A stretch of 49,020 nt of DNA, taken from the NCBI GenBank assembly GCA_964405265.1, contig CAYONC010000012.1, forward strand, positions 1 to 49,020. Reading direction: 5' to 3'. Shown piece by piece: positions 34,150 through 43,245 of the stretch. The notes under the pieces are model-generated. The model made no database searches. It was not told the origin of the DNA and saw nothing but the letters and a program-made list of their open reading frames with translations. Every line of letters starts with the position of its first letter. Position 1 is the stretch's first letter. This DNA is from Eshraghiella sp964405265 (GTDB lineage: Bacteria > Bacillota > Clostridia > Lachnospirales > Lachnospiraceae). The translations under genes were made by a program, and so were the position numbers.

Positions 34150-35006
34150 CGAAGATAATAGACGGACTTACGGTTTCAAGACAGATAAAGGATGAATTAA
34201 GGGAAAAGGTGGCAGAGTACGGAAAAAAGGGCATTGAGATATGTCTTGCCGTAATTCAGGTGGGAAATGATCCGGCATCCTCTGTTTATGTAGGTAATAA
34301 AAAGAAAGGCTGCGAATATATAGGAATAAAATCACTTGCTTATGAACTGCCGGAAGAGACTACGGAAACAGAACTTATTGAGCTTATAAAAAAACTCAAT
34401 GCGGACGACGGGGTAAACGGCATACTTGTGCAGCTGCCTCTTCCGGCTCATATTGATGAGGATAAGATAATAAAAGCAATAGAACCAAAAAAGGATGTGG
34501 ACGGATTTCATCCTCAGAGCGTCGGTGCGTTAAGCATAGGACAGCCGGGATTTGTATCATGCACTCCGGCAGGAATAATAGAGCTGCTTAAGAGAAGCGG
34601 CATTGAAATAGAAGGAAAAGAATGTGTGGTTGTGGGAAGAAGCAATATTGTCGGAAAACCGATGGCAATGCTTCTTTTAAGGGAAAACGGAACGGTTACC
34701 GTTGCTCATTCAAAAACAGCCGGACTGAAAGAGATAACGAAAAGAGCCGACATACTTGTTGTAGCAATAGGAAAACCAAAATTCATAACGGCAGAATATG
34801 TTAAAGAAGGAGCAGCGGTAATAGATGTAGGAATACACAGAATCGGCACGGCTGAAAACGGAAAAAGCATTCTTTGCGGGGATGTGGATTATGAAGACGT
34901 ATTTCCGATTGCATCAGCGATTACACCTGTTCCGGGTGGAGTCGGACCGATGACGATTGCGATGCTTATGAGTAATTGTATTCATTCTGTAGAATTACAG
35001 AGATAG
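34146..35006 (+). CDS. folD: Methylenetetrahydrofolate dehydrogenase / cyclohydrolase
   Basis: FolD interconverts 5,10-methylene-, methenyl- and 10-formyl-THF using NADP. The 286-residue protein shows the catalytic Lys region SVYVGNKKKGCEYIGI, GILVQLPLPAH, DVDGFHP and the cofactor loop VVVGRSNIVGKPMAMLL. PVPGGVGPMT near the C-terminus is a family signature. The open frame extends upstream to 34113, but ATG at 34146 overlaps the murF stop as ATGA with AAAGGAG at suitable distance. It sits between two wall-synthesis ligases. Confidence 0.96.
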   Translation: MTKIIDGLTVSRQIKDELREKVAEYGKKGIEICLAVIQVGNDPASSVYVGNKKKGCEYIGIKSLAYELPEETTETELIELIKKLNADDGVNGILVQLPLPAHIDEDKIIKAIEPKKDVDGFHPQSVGALSIGQPGFVSCTPAGIIELLKRSGIEIEGKECVVVGRSNIVGKPMAMLLLRENGTVTVAHSKTAGLKEITKRADILVVAIGKPKFITAEYVKEGAAVIDVGIHRIGTAENGKSILCGDVDYEDVFPIASAITPVPGGVGPMTIAMLMSNCIHSVELQR

Positions 35007-35014
35007 GAGGAAAA

Positions 35015-36484
35015 GTGTTATTATCCGTTCTGCTTGAAAAAATTAAATATAAGATAATCAGCGGAAACGTTGAGACAGAGATTAAGTCACTTGTATACGA
35101 GTCGGGAAAAGCCGGTAAAGATGATGTGTTCGTATGCATAAAAGGAGTGAAGGCTGACGGGCACGAATACATAAAAGAAGTTATTGAAAAAGGCGCCGTC
35201 GCCGTAATAGTGGAAGAAAATGCCGTAATTCCGGACGGATGCGAAAATGTAACGCTGATACGCACGGAGGATACAAGACTTGCACTTGCTTATATGTCAG
35301 CTGCATATTTTTCATATCCTGCAGAAAAAATAAAAACGATTGGAATTACAGGAACCAAGGGGAAGACTACAACCACTTATATAATAAGGGACATTCTTGA
35401 AAAATGCGGGATAAGAACGGGACTGATCGGAACCATCGAAACGATAATCGGTGATGAACACATAAAATCCGTAAATACCACGCCGGAATCATATATACTG
35501 CATGAAACGTTTGATAAAATGATAAAGGCAGGATGTGAATGTGTTGTCATGGAGGTGTCATCACAGGCATTGAAGCTTCACAGGACAGCAGGTATTAATT
35601 TTGACACGGGTGTATTTACCAATCTCGGTTCCGACCATATAGGACCGGGGGAACATGAAGATTTTGAAGATTATTTAAGATGTAAAAAAATGCTTTTCAG
35701 ACAGTGCAGGACAGGAATATTTAATGTTGACGACATCTATTATCATGAAATTACACGTGGACATACGTGCACCATATTAACGTACGGAATAAGAAAAAAA
35801 GCGGATTATAATGCATACAACATAAGCTATTCATGGGGGAAAGGCGGTATATGCACTGAATATGACACTAACGGCAGGCGTCAGATGCATATAAAGACTG
35901 ATATTCCCGGAGAATTTTCCGTATATAATACATTATGTGCCATTGCCGTGTGCGGGATGTTCGGAGCTGAAGATAAACAGCTGTCGGAAGCACTGAAGCA
36001 TGTATCCGTAAAAGGTAGAACCGAAACCGTAAGTGTATCTGACGAATATACGGTAATGGTGGATTATGCCCATAATGCAATGAGCCTGAAAAGCCTTCTG
36101 CAGACACTCAGGGAATACAGACCGGGAAGACTGGTAACGGTATTCGGCTGCGGTGGAAACCGTTCTAAGGACAGAAGGTATGAAATGGGAGAAATATCAG
36201 GACTATATTCGGATTTTACGGTAATAACAAGTGATAATCCGAGATATGAGGAACCGGAAGATATAATCTCAGATATCGAAACCGGAGTAAAAAAGACTGA
36301 CGGAAAATATGTCAGCATATCCGACAGGGGAGAAGCAGTAAAGTATGCACTAAAAAATGCATTGCCGGGAGACATTATAGTGATTGCCGGAAAAGGACAT
36401 GAGGATTATCAGGAAATAAAAGGGGTAAGGTACCACCAGACGGACAGAGAACTGATAATGAAGGCGGCGGAAGAAATAAAATGA
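35015..36484 (+). CDS. murE: UDP-MurNAc-L-Ala-D-Glu:meso-diaminopimelate ligase
   Basis: MurE adds the third stem-peptide residue. The 489-residue protein has the ATP loop GITGTKGKTTT (about 110-120), VNTTPES (substrate binding), MEVSSQAL, VFTNLGSDH and VDYAHN. The specificity motif is DNPR (about 406-409), which in characterised enzymes selects meso-diaminopimelate rather than lysine. The frame is open from 34976, but GTG at 35015 follows AGGAGG by 4 bases and avoids overlap with folD. It overlaps priA by 4 bases (ATGA). Confidence 0.95.
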   Translation: MLLSVLLEKIKYKIISGNVETEIKSLVYESGKAGKDDVFVCIKGVKADGHEYIKEVIEKGAVAVIVEENAVIPDGCENVTLIRTEDTRLALAYMSAAYFSYPAEKIKTIGITGTKGKTTTTYIIRDILEKCGIRTGLIGTIETIIGDEHIKSVNTTPESYILHETFDKMIKAGCECVVMEVSSQALKLHRTAGINFDTGVFTNLGSDHIGPGEHEDFEDYLRCKKMLFRQCRTGIFNVDDIYYHEITRGHTCTILTYGIRKKADYNAYNISYSWGKGGICTEYDTNGRRQMHIKTDIPGEFSVYNTLCAIAVCGMFGAEDKQLSEALKHVSVKGRTETVSVSDEYTVMVDYAHNAMSLKSLLQTLREYRPGRLVTVFGCGGNRSKDRRYEMGEISGLYSDFTVITSDNPRYEEPEDIISDIETGVKKTDGKYVSISDRGEAVKYALKNALPGDIIVIAGKGHEDYQEIKGVRYHQTDRELIMKAAEEIK

Positions 36485-38688
36485 AATATGCCGGAGTGAT
36501 AGTTGACATTTCACTTCAGAAGCTGGACAGACAATTTCAATATGCAATACCGGAACGTCTGTCGGACAGGATTGAAGCAGGATGCAGGGTTAAAATACCC
36601 TTTGGCAGGATGTACAGAACAGGATATGTTGTGGAACTCACGGATAAGCCGGATATTGAACCTGAGAAAATAAAAGAAATTTTGGATTTGTGTGAAGACA
36701 GTATGACAATAGACGGCAAGATGATAAAGCTTGCCTGCTGGATGAAAGATACATACGGTTCCACAATGAACCAGGCTCTTTCCGTTGTACTTCCGGTCAG
36801 AAAAAAAATAAAAAATGCAGAAAAAAAGACCGTACGGCTCATAATAGACAGCAGTGAGGCGTTGGAGCTTGCACGCTCTTATAAAGAAAAACACAATACG
36901 GCACAGGCAAGACTGCTGACAGCACTTGCACAAAATCCGGTATCCGATATGTCGGAGCTTCTGGAAAATACGGGAACGACCGCAGATGCCGTAAAGCGGC
37001 TTGAAAAAAAGAGGCTTGCAGAAATAGAAACCGCCTCCGTATTCCGTAATGCATATACCGGAAAGACCATAAATGATCCGATTCCGGAGCTGAATGATGC
37101 ACAAAAACGTATATCGGAATCAATACTTGCCGACATTGACAGGGGAGACAATACGCCGTGTCTGATAAAAGGTGTAACGGGAAGCGGAAAAACAGAAATA
37201 TACATGGAATTAATCAGCCGTACTCTTGAAAAAGGAAGGGAAGCCATATGTCTCATTCCTGAAATTGCCCTGACATTTCAGACAATAATGCGATTTTACA
37301 GCAGGTTTGGCGATTGTGTTTCAGTAATTAATTCAAGACTTTCCGATGGTGAAAAGTATGACACATATGAGAGGGTAAAAGAAGGAAAAATAAAAATAAT
37401 AATAGGACCGAGGACGGCATTATTTACACCCTTTAAAAATACCGGACTGATAATAATTGATGAAGAGCATGAAAATGCATACAAAAGTGAAAATGCGCCG
37501 CGTTATCATGCAAGGGAGACTGCAATAAAAATTGCCGAAATGAACAATGCCAAGGTAGTTATGGGCTCTGCAACACCTTCACTTGATTCATATTATAAGG
37601 CATGTCACGGTATCTACCGTCTGTATCGTATTGATGAACGTGCCGGAAAAGGCACATTGCCTGATGTTGAAACGGTGGATTTAAGGGAAGAAATGAAAAA
37701 AGGCAACAGGTCCGTTTTCAGCTTCAGGCTTCAGGAGCTTATGAAAGAGAAGCTTGAGGCAGGCGAACAGATAATGCTCTTTCTTAACAGAAGAGGATAT
37801 CAGGGGTTTATCAACTGCAGAGACTGCGGAAGCACGATAGAATGTCCGCATTGTGCCGTATCACTGACGGAGCACAGGGGAATGAAGCTGATATGTCACT
37901 ATTGCGGATATGAAACCGATATGTATAAAAAATGTCCTTCGTGCGGTTCCGTGCATATAGGCAGATTTAAAGCGGGAACCGAAAAAATCGAGGAGGAGGC
38001 AGGAAAACTGTTTCCGGGAGCACGGATACTCAGAATGGATTCAGATACCACAAAGGGAAAAAAGGGTCATGAATCAATATTAAAACGGTTTCAGGAGCAT
38101 GAAGCGGATATACTGATAGGAACACAGATGATAGTAAAGGGACATGACTTTCCGGATGTAACCCTTGTAGGCATACTTCTGGCAGATACGACACTTCATT
38201 CATCTGATTATCTTGCTTCGGAAAGAACCTTTGAACTCCTGACACAGGCGGCAGGAAGGGCAGGAAGAGGCAGTAAAGCAGGCAAAGTTGTTATACAGAC
38301 ATACAGTCCGGAACATTACTGCATAAAATGTGCCGGTGAGCAGAATTATGACAGATTTTATGATGAAGAAATTGCATACAGGGAGCTGATGAACTATCCT
38401 CCGGTAATGCATATGCTCAACATACGGATTTCATCAGCTGATGAAGGAATTTGTGAAACAGCCGCCGAATGTCTGAAAAATGAAACCATAACGAAGGAGT
38501 CGGACAGCCTGTATGTTGTCGGACCTGCCAAAGCGGCGGTGTATAAGATAAATGACATATTTTACAGGACCATATATTATAAGCATCAGGATTATGCGGT
38601 CCTGACGGAAATAAGGGGCATTGCGGAAAAATATATAAAAAAATCGGACATATTCAGTGGATGTCAGATTCAATATGATTTCAGATAG
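36481..38688 (+). CDS. priA: Primosomal replication restart helicase PriA
   Basis: PriA recognises stalled forks and reloads the replicative helicase. The 735-residue protein has the N-terminal DNA-binding domain (KLDRQFQYAIPERL), Walker A GVTGSGKTE (about 231-239), the DEEH box (about 327-330), VMGSATPS, and eight zinc-binding cysteines (about 445-497: CRDCGS, CPHC, CHYCG, CPSCGS) inserted in the helicase. ILIGTQMIVKGHDFP and QAAGRAGRG are helicase motifs V and VI. Length is usual for Clostridia. Confidence 0.96.
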   Translation: MKYAGVIVDISLQKLDRQFQYAIPERLSDRIEAGCRVKIPFGRMYRTGYVVELTDKPDIEPEKIKEILDLCEDSMTIDGKMIKLACWMKDTYGSTMNQALSVVLPVRKKIKNAEKKTVRLIIDSSEALELARSYKEKHNTAQARLLTALAQNPVSDMSELLENTGTTADAVKRLEKKRLAEIETASVFRNAYTGKTINDPIPELNDAQKRISESILADIDRGDNTPCLIKGVTGSGKTEIYMELISRTLEKGREAICLIPEIALTFQTIMRFYSRFGDCVSVINSRLSDGEKYDTYERVKEGKIKIIIGPRTALFTPFKNTGLIIIDEEHENAYKSENAPRYHARETAIKIAEMNNAKVVMGSATPSLDSYYKACHGIYRLYRIDERAGKGTLPDVETVDLREEMKKGNRSVFSFRLQELMKEKLEAGEQIMLFLNRRGYQGFINCRDCGSTIECPHCAVSLTEHRGMKLICHYCGYETDMYKKCPSCGSVHIGRFKAGTEKIEEEAGKLFPGARILRMDSDTTKGKKGHESILKRFQEHEADILIGTQMIVKGHDFPDVTLVGILLADTTLHSSDYLASERTFELLTQAAGRAGRGSKAGKVVIQTYSPEHYCIKCAGEQNYDRFYDEEIAYRELMNYPPVMHMLNIRISSADEGICETAAECLKNETITKESDSLYVVGPAKAAVYKINDIFYRTIYYKHQDYAVLTEIRGIAEKYIKKSDIFSGCQIQYDFR

Positions 38689-38699
38689 GAGCAAAAAAA

Positions 38700-39164
38700 A
38701 TGGCATTAAGAAATATCAGAATTAATGATGACCCGATATTAAGGAAAAAGTGCAGGCCGGTTACTGAAGTAACGGAAAGAATCAGAGAGCTTGTACAGGA
38801 TATGACGGATACGATGTACGAGTCAGACGGAGTCGGACTCGCGGCACCGCAGGTGGGTATTCTTAAAAGGATAGTCGTAATCGACGTGGGTGAAGGTCCG
38901 CTTGTGATGATTAATCCTGAAATAATTGAAAGGTCGGGAAGCCAGACGGGGCAGGAAGGATGTCTGAGTGTTCCGGGAAAAGCAGGAATTGTAACAAGAC
39001 CGGGTTATGTAAAGGCTAAGGCATATGACATTGACATGAACGAATACGAAATTGAAGGTGAAGAGCTTCTTGCAAGGGCGATATGCCATGAGCTTGATCA
39101 TCTTGAGGGAAAACTCTATACGGATCTTGTTGAAGGAAATTTAATGGAAGTCGTTGATGAATAA
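38700..39164 (+). CDS. def: Peptide deformylase
   Basis: Def removes the formyl group from new proteins, using a metal held by Cys and two His. The 154-residue protein has the three motifs GVGLAAPQVG (44-53), EGCLSVPG (86-93, Cys88) and HELDH (130-134). It is a short type-1 form. AGGAG lies 9 bases before the ATG. It lies between priA and fmt, the standard Firmicutes order, and acts opposite to Fmt. Confidence 0.97.
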   Translation: MALRNIRINDDPILRKKCRPVTEVTERIRELVQDMTDTMYESDGVGLAAPQVGILKRIVVIDVGEGPLVMINPEIIERSGSQTGQEGCLSVPGKAGIVTRPGYVKAKAYDIDMNEYEIEGEELLARAICHELDHLEGKLYTDLVEGNLMEVVDE

Positions 39165-39182
39165 ATACGAAGGGAGAATCGC

Positions 39183-40106
39183 ATGAAAACAGTTTTTATG
39201 GGAACACCTGATTTTGCCGTGAATACCCTTCAGGCGATAATTGATGCAGGTCATGAAGTGGCAGCAGTGGTTACCCAGCCGGATAAGAGAAAAGGCAGAG
39301 GTAATGAAATGTCTGCAACACCTGTTAAGGAGAAAGCACTTGAATACGGCATTAAGGTATATCAGCCGCTAAAGGTCAGGGAAAAAGAATTTACGGATAT
39401 ATTAAGAAAAATAGCACCGGACATTATAGTGGTGGTTGCATTCGGCCAGATACTGTCAAAAGAGATACTTGAGCTTCCGGTTTACGGATGTATTAATGTT
39501 CATGCTTCACTTCTTCCGAAATACCGCGGTGCTGCACCGATACAGTGGGCGGTGATAGACGGAGAAGAAGAGTCGGGAGTAACCGTGCAGCAGATGGATG
39601 AAGGCATTGATACCGGCGATATACTTAAAGCCGTAAAGGTCAGACTGTCCGATGATGAAACGGGAGGAAGTCTGTTTGAGCGCCTTGCACGGACAGGGGC
39701 ACGGGCACTTACGGATACGCTTGCGGAAATTGAAAACGGAACCGTAAAGCCCGTACCACAGCAGGGAGAGGCTACTTATGCCCGTAAGCTTGACAAAGCA
39801 GCGGGGCTTTTAGATTTCAATAAAAGTGCCGCGGAAACGGAACGTCTGATAAGAGGGCTTAATCCGTGGCCGTCTGCATATACAATGTATAAAGGAAAAA
39901 CACTTAAAATATGGAAAGCGGAAATTATTTCCTGCAGTAACGGAATGAAACCGGGCACGGTATTTGATGCGGGAAAGAAAACTTTTTCCATAAAATGTGG
40001 AACGGATGCACTGATAATTCATGAACTTCAGCTGGAAGGAAAGAAAAGAATGGACACGGAAAGCTTTTTAAGGGGTAATACCGTTGACGAAGGAATGATT
40101 TTATGA
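39183..40106 (+). CDS. fmt: Methionyl-tRNA formyltransferase
   Basis: Fmt puts a formyl group on initiator Met-tRNA from 10-formyl-THF. The 307-residue protein has the N-terminal Rossmann domain beginning MKTVFMGTPDFAV, the folate site HASLLPKYRGAAPIQW (about 109-124) with the essential Asn and His just before it, and the C-terminal OB domain. Length is normal. It overlaps rsmB by 4 bases (ATGA). Its substrate comes from the fhs and folD products encoded upstream. Confidence 0.97.
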   Translation: MKTVFMGTPDFAVNTLQAIIDAGHEVAAVVTQPDKRKGRGNEMSATPVKEKALEYGIKVYQPLKVREKEFTDILRKIAPDIIVVVAFGQILSKEILELPVYGCINVHASLLPKYRGAAPIQWAVIDGEEESGVTVQQMDEGIDTGDILKAVKVRLSDDETGGSLFERLARTGARALTDTLAEIENGTVKPVPQQGEATYARKLDKAAGLLDFNKSAAETERLIRGLNPWPSAYTMYKGKTLKIWKAEIISCSNGMKPGTVFDAGKKTFSIKCGTDALIIHELQLEGKKRMDTESFLRGNTVDEGMIL

Positions 40107-41464
40107 GCATGAATGTGAATGCAAGGGCAATAATATCCGACATATTATGGGAGATATATGAAAACGGAGAATATACCCATATCGTTCTGTCGGAAGCATT
40201 GGAAAAATATCAGTACCTGCCCAATGTTGAAAGGTCATTTATCAGCAGAACGGTACTCGGAACCGTTGAAAGGACAATAACGATTGATTATATAATTGAC
40301 TGTTTTTCCAAGGTAAAAGTCAGTAAGATGAAGCCGTTTATAAGAAATCTGATGAGAATGAGTACATATCAGATTGTTTATATGGAAGGAGTCAAGGATT
40401 ATGCAGTCTGTAATGAAGCCGTAAAGCTTGCCTCACGGAGAGGCTTTTCAAATTTGAAAGGTTTCGTAAATGGAGTACTCAGAACCATAATACGGGAAAA
40501 AGACGGAATAACATTTCCTGAAACCGATACCGTAAAAAAACTGTCCGTACGTTATTCAACTCCGGAATGGATTGTAAAAAAGTGGATTGACGCTTATTCA
40601 GAGGAAGAAGCAGAAAAAATTCTTAAGGCACAGTTTACGGACAGGGCACTTACCATACGCTGCAACACTGTTAAAACAGATACCGCATCGCTGACGGAAA
40701 AGCTCAGGAACAGAGGAATTGACGTAACTGAAAGCACTCTGTTTAAAGAGGCACTTCATATAAAAAATTATGATTATCTCAATGCCGTTCCGGAATTTAC
40801 TGAAGGTCTGTTTTCGGTACAGGATGCCAGTTCAATGCTTGTATGCCGTATTGCGGCACCTGTAAACGGAAATTATGTAATAGACGTATGTGCGGCACCG
40901 GGAGGGAAATGTCTTCATATTGCGGAAATGCTTGGCGGAACAGGATGCGTTGATGCAAGGGATGTGTCGGAGCATAAAACGGAACTCATTAACAGGAATA
41001 TCGGAAGGCTTGGTATCAGCAACATTAAAACTTCCGTTATGGATGCCATGATAACGGATGAAGCATCCGTAAGAAAAGCAGATATTGTAATTGCCGATCT
41101 TCCGTGCTCGGGACTCGGAATACTTAATAAAAAACCGGACATAAAATACAGGGCTTCTGAAGAAAAATGCAGGGAGCTCGTAAAAATCCAGAAAAAAATC
41201 CTTGCAGTATGCTCACAGTATGTAAAAGACGGCGGAATACTGGTATACAGCACATGTACTCTTAATCCGGAAGAAAATACCGGAATTGCGGAATGGTTTG
41301 CGGAGGAATACGGTTATGCTCCCGCAGACATTGAAGAAAGAGTTCCCGAAGCATTGAGAAAGTATATAATCAGGAAAGGCTGCATAGAGATTCATCCGGA
41401 TAAGGACAGTGACCTTGACGGATTTTTCATAGCGGCATTTGAAAGACGAGGGAAAAAGAATTGA
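40103..41464 (+). CDS. rsmB: 16S rRNA (cytosine-967-C5)-methyltransferase
   Basis: RsmB methylates C967 of 16S rRNA. The 453-residue protein has an N-terminal NusB-like helical domain (about 1-135) and a Rossmann methyltransferase domain with the SAM site DVCAAPGGKCLHIAEML and the two cysteines in LPCSGLG and YSTCTLNPEEN that are typical of m5C methyltransferases. Length is normal. It overlaps the rlmN start by 4 bases (TTGA). Confidence 0.95.
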   Translation: MSMNVNARAIISDILWEIYENGEYTHIVLSEALEKYQYLPNVERSFISRTVLGTVERTITIDYIIDCFSKVKVSKMKPFIRNLMRMSTYQIVYMEGVKDYAVCNEAVKLASRRGFSNLKGFVNGVLRTIIREKDGITFPETDTVKKLSVRYSTPEWIVKKWIDAYSEEEAEKILKAQFTDRALTIRCNTVKTDTASLTEKLRNRGIDVTESTLFKEALHIKNYDYLNAVPEFTEGLFSVQDASSMLVCRIAAPVNGNYVIDVCAAPGGKCLHIAEMLGGTGCVDARDVSEHKTELINRNIGRLGISNIKTSVMDAMITDEASVRKADIVIADLPCSGLGILNKKPDIKYRASEEKCRELVKIQKKILAVCSQYVKDGGILVYSTCTLNPEENTGIAEWFAEEYGYAPADIEERVPEALRKYIIRKGCIEIHPDKDSDLDGFFIAAFERRGKKN

Positions 41465-42516
41465 ACAAAACGGACATAAAGTCAATGTCGTTCAACGAAC
41501 TGACGGAATACATAACAGAATCAGGATTTCAAAAATTCCGTGCAAAGCAGCTGTATGACTGGATGCATGTTAAGCTTGTGGAAGGTTATGATGAAATGAC
41601 CAACATACCGGACAGTATGAAGGATTTCTTAAAGAAAAATACGATATTTGTATCACTTAAGCCTGCAAGGGTGCAGGTGTCAGAAGAAGACGGAACGGCA
41701 AAATATCTCTTTGAACTGTATGACGGAAATTATATAGAAAGTGTTCTTATGCATTATCATCACGGTAATACGGTATGTATTTCATCCCAGGCAGGATGCA
41801 GGATGGGCTGCCGTTTCTGTGCGTCTACCATTGACGGGCTTGCAAGAAGCCTTGAACCCTCGGAAATGCTTGACCAGATATACAGAATACAGAAAATGAG
41901 CGGCGAAAGGGTTACCAATGTTGTTGTCATGGGTTCAGGCGAGCCTTTTGACAATTTTGACAACTTTTTAAAATTTGAACAGCTTATTACGGATGAATAC
42001 GGACTTAACATCAGTGCAAGAAATTTAACCGTCTCAACTTGCGGACTTGTACCCGGAATATATGAGCTTGCGGATAAAAAACTGCAGCTTACACTCGCAA
42101 TTTCACTTCATGCACCTGATGATGAGCGTCGAAAAAGGCTCATGCCGGTTGCAAACAGTTATTCCATAGACGAAATAATGCAGGCATGCCGGTATTATGT
42201 GGAAAAAACGGGAAGAAGGGTTACATTTGAATACAGTCTCGTAAAAGGAGAAAATGATTCACAGGAATGTGCCGACAGGCTTGCCCGGCTTGTAAAAAAC
42301 ATGAACTGTCATATAAATCTCATACCGGTTAACCCGATTAAAGAAAGAAATTTCAGGCAGACGGAAATGCCGGAAATTAACAAATTTAAAAATAAACTTG
42401 AAAAATACAAAATAAATGTTACTATAAGAAGAGAAATGGGCAGGGATATAGATGGCGCCTGCGGACAGCTTAGGAAAAGGTACAGCGATGAACAGTCAAA
42501 GGAGCAGAATTCATGA
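41461..42516 (+). CDS. rlmN: 23S rRNA (adenine-2503-C2) / tRNA (adenine-37-C2) methyltransferase
   Basis: RlmN is a radical SAM enzyme that methylates A2503 of 23S rRNA and A37 of some tRNAs. The 351-residue protein has the cluster-binding CRMGCRFC (about 114-121), the GEP-type motif VVMGSGEPFDN and the C-terminal acceptor Cys in DGACGQLRK. Translation appears to start at TTG 41461, overlapping the rsmB stop, with GAGGG 8 bases before it. No in-frame ATG precedes the conserved LTEYI-FRAKQLYDWMH region closely, which supports TTG. It overlaps the phosphatase gene by 4 bases. Confidence 0.95.
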   Translation: MNKTDIKSMSFNELTEYITESGFQKFRAKQLYDWMHVKLVEGYDEMTNIPDSMKDFLKKNTIFVSLKPARVQVSEEDGTAKYLFELYDGNYIESVLMHYHHGNTVCISSQAGCRMGCRFCASTIDGLARSLEPSEMLDQIYRIQKMSGERVTNVVVMGSGEPFDNFDNFLKFEQLITDEYGLNISARNLTVSTCGLVPGIYELADKKLQLTLAISLHAPDDERRKRLMPVANSYSIDEIMQACRYYVEKTGRRVTFEYSLVKGENDSQECADRLARLVKNMNCHINLIPVNPIKERNFRQTEMPEINKFKNKLEKYKINVTIRREMGRDIDGACGQLRKRYSDEQSKEQNS

Positions 42517-43232
42517 ATGCATACGCATTGACAGATGTGGGCAGACAACGGAATACTAATCAGGATTATGTATACATGACGGGAAAGCCGGTGGGTAATC
42601 TTCCTAATCTGTACATTGTTGCGGACGGAATGGGAGGACATAAGGCAGGAGACCTTGCTTCAAAGTATGCAGTTAATACATTTACGGAATATGTCAGAAA
42701 CTGCGAGAGCATGAAGCCTGTAACGATTATCTCTGATGCAATCAGGCATACCAATTCCGGATTGATGGAGCTTGCTGCAACATCACCTGATTATGCGGGA
42801 ATGGGAACAACGTTTGTTGTTGTTACCATATGCGGAAGGTCGGCATATATAGCCAATATAGGTGACAGCAGACTTTATATCATGGATAAGGAGCTGAGAC
42901 AGATCACAAGGGATCATTCCCTTGTTGAAGAAATGATACAGCTGGGAACGATTAACCGAAGTGAAGCACGGAACCATGAACGGAAGAACGTCATTACGAG
43001 GGCCCTCGGAGGGGCGGACAATGTTATGCCGGATTTTTTTGAAGTGGAGCTTAGTGATACCGGTATTATGGTAATGTGTACTGACGGACTTACCAATATG
43101 GTAACGGACTCTGAAATGGAAAGAGTTCTGTCATCAGGTGCTGACATAAGAAGCAAAGCGGAGAACCTTGTTGAAATGGCCAATGCCAACGGCGGGAAAG
43201 ACAATATATCGATAATTATTATAGAACCTTGA
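42513..43232 (+). CDS. prpC: PP2C-family serine/threonine phosphatase
   Basis: This metal-dependent phosphatase removes phosphate from targets of the adjacent PASTA kinase. The 239-residue protein has the PP2C motifs RNTNQDYVY, VADGMGGHKAGDLAS (metal Asp), GDSRLYIM, RDHSLVEEM, VMCTDGLTNMV and GKDNISIIII. It is a soluble single-domain form of normal length. It starts 4 bases inside rlmN and is 13 bases before prkC, the usual phosphatase-kinase pair. Confidence 0.95.
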   Translation: MNAYALTDVGRQRNTNQDYVYMTGKPVGNLPNLYIVADGMGGHKAGDLASKYAVNTFTEYVRNCESMKPVTIISDAIRHTNSGLMELAATSPDYAGMGTTFVVVTICGRSAYIANIGDSRLYIMDKELRQITRDHSLVEEMIQLGTINRSEARNHERKNVITRALGGADNVMPDFFEVELSDTGIMVMCTDGLTNMVTDSEMERVLSSGADIRSKAENLVEMANANGGKDNISIIIIEP

Positions 43233-43245
43233 TTTAGGAGGCAGT

